The notes under the pieces: generated by a model | Databases searched by the model: none | Seen by the model: only the letters and a program-made list of their open reading frames with translations | What the model was told of the DNA's origin: nothing | NCBI GenBank assembly: GCA_049999725.1 | Contig: JBNGIS010016703.1 | Span: 1-26,369 of the forward strand | DNA from: Haplomitrium mnioides | Lineage: Eukaryota > Marchantiophyta > Haplomitriopsida > Calobryales | Length of the DNA stretch: 26,369 nt | Direction of reading: 5' to 3' | Position numbers and translations under genes: made by a program | In this document: in pieces, positions 8,860 to 17,812 of the stretch | How positions within the stretch are numbered: position 1 is the first letter of the stretch | How the letters are laid out: each line of letters starts with the position of its first letter

Positions 8860-9835
8860 AAATTCTTACCTTGCAAGACAACTTGAATATGTCATTTTTC
8901 TCAATCAATTTGAGCGAATTGATCTTCAAGCCAAGGCAGCTCTAAAATGATGTCATATTGTACAAGTGCAATAACAAGTTCCATAGACTCCACATACTCT
9001 TTTCCAATCCTTAGAAGGAATGGCTTTTGAGAGCAAAACACATCATGCTTTTGGCCATCAGCCATGGTCACAATACTCCCCTTGATAGGTCTAAATTTTT
9101 CTTTGATTATCTTAGCAAAACGTAGTGACATAAAATTTTCAAAACTCTCGCTATCCACCAACGTTCTACAAGATTGCTCCTCAATCATACCATCAAGATG
9201 GACCAAATTACCTCGAGTTCTTGTCAAATTTTTAATTCCAGTAGAGCTTGCGAAGTTCTGAGTATATTGTTCGAATAGTTGAGGACGCGGCCTAGCTTCT
9301 ATAGCAGTAAGTAATAAATCATGCCTCTCCGTCATACGCATTACTTCTTCTAATTGAATATGCTCTCTGATAGTAACCTTTATTCTCGTATGAGGCTTCA
9401 ATCTTTGAACAAAGTGGTCTAGTGCTTCTTCTTCTCTTTTATCCGGAGTTTGTAGAATTATATCTTGAAAGTGTGCAACATAGCTTCTTACTGTACTAAG
9501 TTGCTTCAATTCGGCCAATCAATCTCTTGCTACTTTTGAAGCATTTACAACTCTAAATTTTGAAATCACCACTTCTTTAAACTCACACTAAGAAACAATA
9601 GGAGCAACAAATCCACGTTGTGCTTGTTCTACTTGATATCTCCACCAAGTCTTAGCAACTCATTGTAATTGACTTGCCGCAAATATAATTCGTCGACTAT
9701 CTTCTCTAATGTTTGTAGCTTCAAAATATTGCTTACAATCAAATATAAAGTTCTCAAATGCACACCAAACCATCCTCCCATCATATGTTTTTGGCGATGG
9801 AAATCGCCCATAGCTATCTTCTTCTTGAAAAGTTG
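8860..9835 (-). pseudogene. gag-protease remnant of element B
   Basis: From near 9835 a Gag capsid region can be read with shifts: FEATNIREDSRRIIFAAS, AKTWWRYQVEQ and FKEVVISKFRVVNASK. Stops occur near 9655, in the CEFKE segment and near 9520. The longest open stretch (8901-9518) continues Gag (ELKQLSTVRSYVAHFQD) and runs into protease. The active site reads LVDSESFENFMS, where Asp-Ser-Gly is expected, so Gly is replaced by Glu. The later YDIILELPWLE is the family's YDIILG.PWLE with Gly lost again. No CCHC zinc knuckle is visible between capsid and protease. Element C has the same Gag-protease spacing, so this looks like a family trait. Confidence 0.8.
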
Positions 9836-9886
9836 ATTTTTCTTTAATTCTCTATGTAACTCACCTTACAAAAAAAATGAACCGTA

Positions 9887-9898
9887 GCTCTAATACCA
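9887..9898 (-). other. Primer-binding site of element B (decayed)
   Basis: The minus strand reads TGGTATTAGAGC, the initiator tRNA-Met PBS TGGTATCAGAGC with one C to T change. It sits one base from the LTR end, as in element A. Confidence 0.8.
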
Positions 9899-9899
9899 A

Positions 9900-10158
9900 T
9901 GTAAAAAAACTCAAAGACCAAATCCAAATGAGTAAAAACTCATAGTGAACTCTAATAAAGTTCTTCAACCAAATACTAATAAGGCAAGCAAAAGCCAAAC
10001 AACTAGAGAACCCAAGTGATTCGAGAGGATTTCGAGAATGAGGAGTGGGGCTAAGAAGCCTTTTCTATTTATACAAGAGAAGAGAGTGTCATCCCTCTTT
10101 CTTCACTTACAAGTCACTTCTAATTTCAACCCTAAAAGTAACTCTCTACTAAAAGTGA
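9900..10158 (-). repeat. 5' LTR of element B, truncated
   Basis: This copy aligns with 7422-7779 and with 22355-22794 from the ACA terminus at 9900 through 'ctactaaaagtga', after which similarity ends at about 10158. The U3 end, including the distal 'ttataaatagcacaacc' block, is missing. Confidence 0.8.
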
Positions 10159-11240
10159 TATTAATAATACGATAGAGATACTAACACAAGTTTTAAAGGT
10201 GCAAGAGTGGACTGAAATGAAAAAAATGTTGCAATAGATAGACTAAACATGGTTAGCTATCGTATCTACGGAGAGTCCAATGCACGTCAAGTCAAGAGAT
10301 TTATTAAACCTCAAGTTTGTACTTTGTCAGCAATAACTGATATTACAACATTGCATTTGTCAAGAATACGATATAGGCATAAAGGTTGCGAGCTCGTCAC
10401 AACAATTTATCCAACTATGTAATGTTGGATATCATCGAAAAAAACATCAAATGTAATGAATATTGTCAAAGATGTGTATGACTAGCTCATTGCGATGCAT
10501 AAATAATGTTGGATCTATTTGAATTTAGGTTTTTTAGAAGGTGAATTTATGACGGTGATGAATCAAATAAATGTAGTATCTCAAGTCACAATGTAAGAAA
10601 TGTCTATTTGACAAATAAATGTAGTATCTCACGTCACAATGTAAGAAATGTCTATTTGACTAGTCACAATGTAAGAAATGTCTATTTGACTAGTTGGCTT
10701 CTTGGTTATCACCTTTAGTTGGATTCGGAAACTTGTAAAACTCGGAGACCAAATATCCAATTACAATTGCAATCGAGTATGTAAGACTTTTAGACTCTAC
10801 ATATTTGCAACAATAGTTGTATACAAGTGGAATTTTCCAACTATAACATAAATAAATAACATTTGCTATTGCTTTGTAATAAAAGCTCATTTTGACCATG
10901 TATATAAAGGTTAATTTGTAATATATTGAAGGTTGATTTGTAATAATATGCATGTTGAGAAAATTGTAATTTTACAATTAGAGAGAAAGTAGAGAGAGTA
11001 CACAAAAAGTCTAACCAAAAATCATTAACTTTTCAGTTGTCTTTAAATATTTTTAATTTCAAATAAACCAAATTCACCTTTCTAATAAGGACAAATGACA
11101 AGTTGCACTTAAACAACTCATGAATAGGAACTACCATAGTAGATTGGCTTTAACAATTGATGTCTTGCACATGGGTTCTACTAGAAAACCAAAAGAGATA
11201 GGAGAAATAAAGGATATGTGTCATTCCAAAACAAGTTGCC
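10159..11240. other. Spacer with no identified gene
   Basis: AT-rich DNA between element B and the Rab 3' flank. No protein family is recognised; an 87-codon minus-strand frame at 10690-10953 has no motif. The only structure seen is the tandem repeat at 10565-10690. Confidence 0.4.
10565..10690. repeat. Short tandem repeat, 48-bp unit
   Basis: Two nearly identical 48-bp units (10565-10612 and 10613-10660) contain 'aaataaatgtagtatctca' and 'cacaatgtaagaaatgtc'. A 30-bp partial third copy (10661-10690) follows. High identity indicates recent slippage or unequal exchange. Confidence 0.9.
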
Positions 11241-11448
11241 CGACCTTAATTAGGTTCCACCCATATGGCCAAACTACCATCGTCAGTTGATTCAACCCAT
11301 AAAAGAAAGAAAACATCTTCAACTGTCAACATTTCCATTGCTAAAAAAGTAGGGATCATGATTCCCAAAAGCCTGCACAGTAAAACCCTTGATGACTTAA
11401 TGGGGTTCATAAAGAATGGAGGTTCATCCCAACTCAACCTGTGCTGGT

Positions 11449-14400
11449 TCAAGGACAACAAGATGAGTTTCTTGCAAGTTGATCAAAAGATCTGTCTGCA
11501 AGTAGTATGCCTCCATGATGTTGAGCTTCTTCGGCCTTTGGAAGTTTCCTTGCTGTCATTTTCATGAGCTGCATCTTATCAGTCACACTAACTACTCACT
11601 CAGGTAAACAACAATCATTGCTCTTGCAGCACTGACTAAGAGCTGTAAGAAAATAGTTAGAAAATTAACACCAGCTTTAGCTTATTGCATTATAATCAAT
11701 AGCCCAAATACAAAAGGGATTGGATGGGGACAGACCTATTTCGTAGAAAAGGTCATTCACATTTTGTGCTGTCTTAGCTGATGTCTCCATGAAAAATAGA
11801 TGATTTTCGTGAGCATATGTGCGTCCTTCCTGGATGGGTCACAGATGAACAATAAGGAATCGATAATATAAAGTAAAGCACAGCGTCCTACAAGATCAGC
11901 TTGCACTAGTTGTATACACATATCAAACTTATGGGCAACCATTTCTTACATAACTACCTGTATCTCTACTTTCCTCTTGGCTGCAAGATCTGCCTTGTTC
12001 CCTGCCAGGGCTATGACGAGATTTGGATCACCATTTCCTGCAGAATGCAAAAAATTCAATTTCAATGTGATCATATTTTCAGCTTTCTTCACTGATTTTC
12101 CCCACTACAAAACATGACGCAGTGGTTGAGAACTGGAGTAGTCATCTTATTCTCTGGGATTGAATCAAATATCTCGAGTTTACTGATTGTGTCTTTCTAA
12201 CACTGCCAATCTTTGCTATTTTAATTTTTATATTTACATCTGTAACGTCATGAATGAAGGCAACATATCTCCCCCTTAGATATTCCAAGACACTAGCCTG
12301 CCATAACTTTGAAACCCAAAATTTCCAAACTTCTGCAGCGAGTTCTGCAAGTTGTCCATGTAATTCAACATGGAAACCAAAGATTTGTTTCCCAAATTGA
12401 TTCTACTATTTGTTCTGCATACATTATGGACAACTGCAGTATCCATTCCTTGAGAGTTGCAAACCAACTTCTTCTCAGGAAACCAAGCATGTACATTTCT
12501 CTCCTTTTTGAGGGCCAGGCATTGCTTGTCAGACACTAAGCCACTAGTGGGTGCCATACCCGGCTACACAAACTACTGCAAATTTCTACAAAAGAAGGAA
12601 TTAAATTAAGGTCTTCAACTCTAGTTCAGCACAACAAACCAATAGTGGCGTAAAGTTCAGAACAGCAGACAAAAGTAAGCACTAAGACTACTTGGAGCCT
12701 AAAATTAAGATAGAAGAAAAAGAAAATCAGCTACCAGAAAAAAAAATCAAGCATGTTTAGCCAGAACGGCAGGATAGGGGCCTTTTTGCACAGGAATGAA
12801 ACAAGAGTGGTCTCTTCTTTTTATGGTGTCTGCCTTTGCAAAAGGGTTGCAAAATATCATAAGCAGAAGAGAGTGCATGTCAGAAGTGTATCCAAATCCA
12901 ACATCTGACTTGGGGTCCGGGAAGTCACGGAGCATGATTGTTCGTCATGTACAGGAAACAGCAGAAAAGAGCGCAGCAGGTAGCATGAGAACTGTAAACA
13001 TATCCCTTCTGCACACACATGCTTTTACTATCAAATGTCCAACCATTCTGGCGTGCTTCGGTGCAAGTAAACCAAATAGCCACAGTAAGTACGTTATCTG
13101 CTAATTTGTATCCTTCGCAGTCATTTTTCAGAGTTGAAGGTCAGACGGTCATTTATGGGGTCCTCAGAGCTAATTCAGATTTACCTTGTCTTTGAAGCTC
13201 TAGTACCCATTTTTTCGCTCTTGCAAAAGATTCCTGCAAACCAGCTCTACCGTTTCTTCCGTTATTACCATAAAGTCCTATGACAAGCTCTCAATAACAC
13301 TGTCAAAAAAGTAGGGATGGGATGCATAGATGAAAGTCTTTAACCAAAGCTTCGAATACTCAGGTTATGTAATAGTTGACTAACTAGCATAATGACAATT
13401 GTACATGCATTGGCCATTAAGAGGATGGGTTGAATGTGTCAAAACAGAAACAACAGCAACCCATTAAGGAATGGGTAATGACGACTGTGTATGGCTGCGG
13501 GGATTACCAAACTTCTCATTGGCCATTAAGTGCAACACAGAGGGTGAATGCCTCAAAAAAGAAACAAGAGCCATCACTAATGAAAGGGTGAGTACGCACA
13601 GCATTGGTAATATCATAGACAATAATGGCGGCAGCAGCTCCACGATAATACATTGGTGCAAGACTATGATATCGCTCCTGCCCTGCAGTATCCCAAATCT
13701 CAAACTTGACTGTAGTCTCATTCACTGCCAAAGTCTGGGTAAGAAATGCAGCACCAATGGTTGATTCCTGCAAGCCCATATGACAATGAAATTTAAGCTT
13801 TCCCGTAAATCCCTAAATGCTGAAGGCCCGCTGGTAATTCATGAAGGACAGATGATGAATGGCAGGCGTAACCTGACAATCAAAGAACTGGCCCTTCACA
13901 AATCGTAGCACAAGACTAGATTTTCCAGCTCCCATGTCACCCAGAAGTACCTGTGCATCCACCACATGTGTTGAGTTGAAACAGTTTTTAATGGGTGAAC
14001 GTCTCTTTACAGACAGATTGCCCACGCAAATCCCTTTCCAGTTATAATCAGACATACGTAGGAATGTTTATGTCCCGACATTAGACGTTGAGAGGTAGAA
14101 TTCACCATATCGTTTGAAAAGTTCAGTGCTCTGAGGTCAAGTGTTACAAACGTTGTTTACCATTTTTATCAGGAATTCTTCAGCGATTTGCTTACAACAC
14201 TCCGTTGGAGCAATTCATCACTCTCTGTGAATTGTCCAAAGATCCGCAAGCAGGCAAGAAATTACTTACGAACTGTTCTAACAGTGTGTAAGTCCACTTG
14301 GTGAGTTGCGGTTTAAGGATTCAATGATTCATTAATCCGGCAACCAGAAGCGATCCACAGAGCCTCTCTGAATTCGCTAACGAATGCATAAGAAATACAC

Positions 14401-14718
14401 GGTTCACTCGCATTAGCAATGTCAAAATGTGATTTATGTGGTACAACAGGTAATGACACAGCTTTCACGAAGGCAGTGACGATTAACCGGACACCGCAAT
14501 GGACAAGCAAACCGAAAACGACAGTGTTCAGAACTCGGCAGGATGTGCGATAAATATGCAAGCCCGACGCACATAATTGCTTTCTCCTTGGTCTATGCAA
14601 GAAAACCCGCAGCCCCCAATCGCATCATACATATAATTCAGCTCAATTGGCCACGAAAACACCTAAAAAAAAGACTTACAAGCTTGGCTTGCACGTGATT
14701 CATTCCTGTGGTAGCCAT
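11449..14718 (-). CDS. RABF2: Rab5-type small GTPase (RABF2/ARA7-like), 7 exons, 203 aa
   Basis: Rab5 GTPases switch between GDP and GTP forms to direct vesicle fusion at endosomes and the prevacuolar compartment. Exons on the minus strand: 14718-14680, 13950-13873, 13767-13600, 13233-13185, 12037-11958, 11829-11736, 11552-11449. All introns are GT/AG and phases join without a break (612 nt). Motifs: P-loop GDMGAGKS (17-24), switch I STIGAAF with Thr42, WDTAGQE (64-70), NKAD (125-128), ETSAK (153-157), and C-terminal CCP (201-203) for geranylgeranylation. The N-terminus lacks the myristoylation start of ARA6/RABF1, which places it in RABF2. The length matches the family (about 200 aa). ATG 14718 is the only in-frame start before AKLVLLGD. 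Two extra residues (Gly-Asp, 114-115) lie at the exon 4/5 junction, where relatives have QGNPN. Confidence 0.95.
13408..13600. repeat. Imperfect tandem duplication in Rab5 intron 3
   Basis: 'cattggccattaag' occurs at 13408-13421 and 13517-13530, and each is followed by related sequence ('gggtgaatg.ctcaaaa.agaaacaa' versus 'gggttgaatgtgtcaaaacag'). The offset is about 109 bp. The copy nearer exon 3 ends at the exon 3 splice donor. Confidence 0.55.
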
Positions 14719-14795
14719 GATCCACCCCTTCTCCTTCCTTCACGATTTCAAATGATCATCTGCTCTCTTCACCTACTCAACTCATGCTCTCTCTC

Positions 14796-14811
14796 TATAT
14801 ATATATAAAAA
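14796..14811 (-). promoter_or_regulatory. Probable TATA box of the Rab5 gene
   Basis: The minus strand reads TTTTTATATATATATA, about 80 bp upstream of the ATG at 14718. A start about 30 bp downstream would give a short 5' leader of roughly 50 nt containing a tiny upstream frame (ATG ATC ATT TGA, 14759-14748). A TA microsatellite is the alternative reading. Confidence 0.45.
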
Positions 14812-15190
14812 TGAACATGTCACGTATAAATCACGACGACACTGTACATGAAACCAAGCATGGCAGTCCATGACCAATGGACAGAAGGCAGAATGGAGGC
14901 ATCTAAAGTACAGTACCGCTCCCTCCGGTCGCTGAGCAGCACCTGTACCAACTCAGTACCGACGAAACTCAAATGTTTTTCGAAACAGTCTTGAGCACGG
15001 TTCTTTTAGTTTTGAGGTGAGAGTCGTGATTGTCCTACTCCTTGATTTTCCGAGAGAAATGAAAAGTTCTCACGTTCCCGCTCCTAAAAGCTAAAAGAGG
15101 CTCTGAATGTACAAATGCCAATTGACAATTTCATCAATCGAAGTAAAGGCCGGGAAAGTTCGTGGCAATTCACTCAACTTCAAACATATT

Positions 15191-15461
15191 TTACAGAACT
15201 GTTGATCCGGATGGTTCCAACCAAACAATACAATAAGCATCAGTTTGCTTACTAGTCACATAGACTCTAATTTTGGCAACATAGTTTTCTTATCACGGAT
15301 TGTTCTCAGCAACATAAATTTGCTGTTACAGAACTGTCGAATATGTGTGGTGCCAACCAAACAATATCATCTACATTATTCCCAAACACTTTTTTGATCA
15401 TATGGATTATCTCAGCAACTCTTATGGCAGACTGTTATCTCAGCAACAGAAATTTACTGTC
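15191..15461. repeat. Diverged tandem duplication (about 135-bp unit) downstream of the glutaredoxin stop
   Basis: Unit 1 (15191-15325) and unit 2 (15326-15461) both begin 'ttacagaactgt', share 'ccaaccaaacaata' about 25 bp later, and both end 'ctcagcaaca.aaattt.ctg'. The middles are poorly conserved. Part of the pattern recurs within glutaredoxin exon 4 (15555-15590). Confidence 0.7.
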
Positions 15462-15540
15462 AAGTTTGCCAGTTTGTTACCAAGTAAATCTGAGTTGGTC
15501 TGCAATGAATTTGAAAACAATACACAGCTATGCAAATTAT

Positions 15541-17171
15541 CTAAAGTTCACTGGACAGTTCTGAGCCATCTTGTTTGGAACCAAGCAGCCGCTTCAGGCG
15601 ACCACTAGCAAAAGCCTCCAAAGTATCTGCAGCTAACAAGGACTTCAGCTCAAACCCCAAGTTTAAAAACCTTGGGCTTATAAATGGTCACTTGAACTGC
15701 AGTAGTGAAAACCTCAAAAGTGAATTTAATCTTTTGCAAATGAACAAGAGGCATCAAAACTGCAGAAGAGAGTTGAAATAAAATTGTTCGGGAAATATGT
15801 GAAAAAAGGGAATACCGTCAGAACCTCCAATGTGTTCACCATCAATAAACACTTGAGGAACAGTTCGCTGCTTTACTAATTCATAAAGCGCATTTTGAAT
15901 GCTTGGTCCATCATCTACAACACAGCAGTTAGCACCTCCAAGTGCATTGTGGTCAGAGTTCCAAGACTCACCCCTGTCGTATTGTAGTAGTATATGTAAC
16001 ATAAACAGAGGAACACTCGACTCAATGAACAACAATACATGCATGCATTTCCGAAATTACTCGAAACACCTTTGCTTCCAACATCTAATATAAGAAAAAG
16101 GCGCTAAAATTTACTGCTGCCGTGCATGCTAAACACAAACTTTTTGAAATGGATGTGAGAAGAACCTCGTAAATCCAGCTCTACAACGTAGGGTGTCTCA
16201 TTCAAATCTTTGAACACATTCTTGGCACGCTTGCAATACCTGCAACTCACAAATGACACTCTCAGGAAAGCAAAACAGTAGCCACAATTTAGAAATGATG
16301 AATTACAGGTACCCAAGCATAATTATCAAAGTTGATCTGACCTGATTAAAAGCACTAATCAGTAAAAAAAAAGATAGAGGAGAGCAAATAAATTACTCAA
16401 TAAAAGTAAAATACAAAGTAGTGCACTGCACAGTGTTTGTCAATCAGTTGCACCGGTAGTGGTGACAAAATACTACTTTCCAACAGACTTGGCAGTGCCA
16501 GGTGCTGTGTATTTCAAGTTATGCCGTGGTGGTGGAAAATTTTTCTTTCACTTTTCTGGAAGAAATGGAAACTTCAGTTTGATGTTTCCCTCAAACAAAG
16601 AAGAAGAAGAAGAAGACACAATGATCTACTCATATTAATCTCCAAGATTGAAAAGTTGTCTAAGGAATTGGAGCAATTCACTGAACTTTCAGAGGAGTGC
16701 CAAATGAGTACAAAAGCGCACATGTAGGCACCGGATATAAAAGTAATTTGATTTAACATACAACTGAGAATGCTTGTGTCAAGAGCTCTTCCCATACATA
16801 TTGGCAAAGACACACACACAATTAGCCCATAACATAACATGACTATTACAACTTATCAGAGGACGCCAAATATCCAGCTAGAAGTTCAGGCTTCACAGCA
16901 ACGTGTCCGCCGAGTCCCACAGCCTAATTTTCGCACTAGCTAAACTAGTAAGTAAATATTTGTCAAACTCCTTACAATTGGCACAGAGACGGAATTTAGA
17001 GTGACATGGGCAAGAAACAGCATTATAGGATCTGTCCTAAGTATTACCGTATTCTAACACTTCAGCAGTGCACTCCAGGATTCCGAGCAACAAGAGTACA
17101 ACAGAACTCAATAACCGATAATACATTGTGTAAAGAAAACTGCGATTTTTCTTCCGAACAATAATGGGGCA

Positions 17172-17243
<72 letters not shown>

Positions 17244-17415
17244 ACAAGAGGAGAACGAGAAAAACACACGGGCAATAAGACTTGGAGAAGATGACAATCG
17301 AGTTGGAAGAGATAGTTTTCTTCACGAAAGGAACAGATGATTTGTCGGCCGCTGCTTGGAGCGCAATCACTAGCACAAGCACCAACAACAACCACGCAAT
17401 TCTGCCACTTTCCAT
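15541..17415 (-). CDS. GRXC4: Secretory-pathway CPYC glutaredoxin (GRXC3/C4-like), 4 exons, 134 aa
   Basis: Class I glutaredoxins reduce disulfides and glutathionylated proteins using glutathione. Exons on the minus strand: 17415-17270, 16239-16166, 15914-15816, 15626-15541. Introns are GT/AG and phases agree, giving 405 nt. Residues 1-23 form a signal peptide or anchor: Arg5, then a hydrophobic core from [14 protein letters not shown] to AAA. The mature part starts near 24. The active site is C48-P-Y-C51, with intron 1 splitting the proline codon. TVPQVF (91-96) contains the cis-Pro loop and GGSDD (103-107) the glutathione contact. The KSYCPYCKRAK context and about 135-aa length match plant GRXC4 more than GRXC3; the symbol is by resemblance only. 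The tail DGSELSSEL is not an HDEL/KDEL signal. All key residues are intact. Confidence 0.95.
16598..16615. repeat. (AAG)6 microsatellite in glutaredoxin intron 1
   Basis: Six perfect AAG units on the plus strand (CTT in the transcript). Confidence 0.9.
17175..17240. repeat. (TC)33 microsatellite in glutaredoxin intron 1
   Basis: 66 bp of perfect TC repeat, which is (GA)33 in the transcript. It begins about 30 nt downstream of the intron 1 splice donor (17269). A long perfect dinucleotide run is expected to be length-polymorphic. Confidence 0.97.
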
Positions 17416-17430
17416 CGCAGTCCCACCACT

Positions 17431-17470
17431 GTCCTCTCCTCTGCTCCTCTCCTCTCCTCTATCGTCTCCT
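17431..17470 (-). promoter_or_regulatory. GAGGA-rich leader upstream of the glutaredoxin ATG
   Basis: The minus strand is a run of GAGGAGAGGAGAGG-type sequence from about 17470 to 17431, ending 15 bp before the ATG. Purine-rich GA leaders are common in plant 5' UTRs and can bind GAGA-type factors, so a role here is inference. No TATA box lies between it and the hairpin; the nearest TATA-like sequence (TATATAG) is in the hairpin loop at about 17629-17635. Confidence 0.4.
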
Positions 17471-17568
17471 GTAGGGCTTCTTGGCTAAAGAGCAAAGAGT
17501 TACTTGAAGTATTGCCCTCTTCTACAATTGTAGACAAGAAAGGAAGGCACGGTATGACAAAATCATTC

Positions 17569-17696
17569 AAGCATCTCAATTTCAGAGACACCTCTCCTTG
17601 TACTAATAAGAAATGTAAGGCAATGTCTCTATATACACATGTCATATTACATTTCTTATTAGTACACGGAGAGGTGTTTCTGAAATTGAGATGCTT
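17569..17696. repeat. Near-perfect hairpin (50-bp arms, 28-nt loop), MITE- or miRNA-like
   Basis: The left arm (17569-17618) and right arm (17647-17696) are reverse complements with only two mismatches by eye; the loop is 17619-17646. 11-bp sequences TACTTGAAGTA (17501-17511) and TACTTCAAGTA (17696-17706) flank it. They are nearly palindromic, so they can be read either as inverted ends or as a direct target duplication. The start of the hairpin lies 154 bp upstream of the glutaredoxin ATG. It may be a small MITE, a young inverted duplication or a hairpin-RNA precursor. Confidence 0.85.
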
Positions 17697-17703
17697 ACTT
17701 CAA

Positions 17704-17704
<1 letters not shown>

Positions 17705-17751
<47 letters not shown>

Positions 17752-17761
17752 NNNNNNNNNN

Positions 17762-17809
<48 letters not shown>
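17705..17809. repeat. (TA)n microsatellite with assembly gap
   Basis: TA repeat at 17705-17751 and 17762-17809, interrupted by ten Ns (17752-17761). The gap size is probably a placeholder, so the true repeat length is unknown. Confidence 0.97.

Positions 17810-17812
<3 letters not shown>

Larger units (their letters stand above)
7422..10158 (-). mobile_element. Element B: internally deleted Ty3/gypsy chromovirus
   Basis: On the minus strand the order is truncated 5' LTR (10158-9900), PBS, gag, protease, RT, then directly the 3' LTR (7779-7422). Element C in the same window shows the full gene order for this family, so B lacks RNase H, integrase, chromodomain and the polypurine tract, about 2.0 kb in C coordinates (22795-24780). 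LTR, protease and RT are all clearly homologous to C. In-frame stops and frameshifts occur in gag and RT. The 5' LTR ends abruptly at about 10158, where similarity to the LTR of C stops, so flanking sequence was lost or rearranged. Confidence 0.85.
14719..15540 (-). other. Intergenic region: glutaredoxin 3' flank and Rab5 promoter
   Basis: 822 bp separate the glutaredoxin stop from the Rab ATG. It holds the Rab TATA-like element on one side and the diverged tandem repeat at 15191-15461 on the other. The middle (about 14830-15190) is less AT-rich and shows no ORF or recognisable motif. No convincing polyadenylation hexamer was found; AATAAT occurs on the minus strand near 15373-15378. Confidence 0.5.

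Noticed and set aside
10565-10690. CRISPR-like repeat array
   Set aside because: The units are contiguous without spacers and the genome is eukaryotic; it is an ordinary tandem repeat.
12796-13104. 102-codon plus-strand ORF
   Set aside because: Antisense to Rab intron 4, with no motif or promoter.
14313-14600. 95-codon minus-strand ORF upstream of Rab exon 2
   Set aside because: It lies wholly in Rab intron 1, has no motif, and reading phases join exons 1 and 2 cleanly without it.
14691-14697. CACGTG G-box
   Set aside because: It falls in coding exon 1 of the Rab gene (Asn-His-Val), so it is probably not a promoter element.
16437-16840. Overlapping ORFs on both strands
   Set aside because: Within glutaredoxin intron 1 and partly made of the AAG microsatellite; no recognisable domain.
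17108-17395. Minus-strand ORF with a run of Arg-Glu repeats
   Set aside because: It is the GA microsatellite read in frame, overlapping glutaredoxin exon 1 in another frame.
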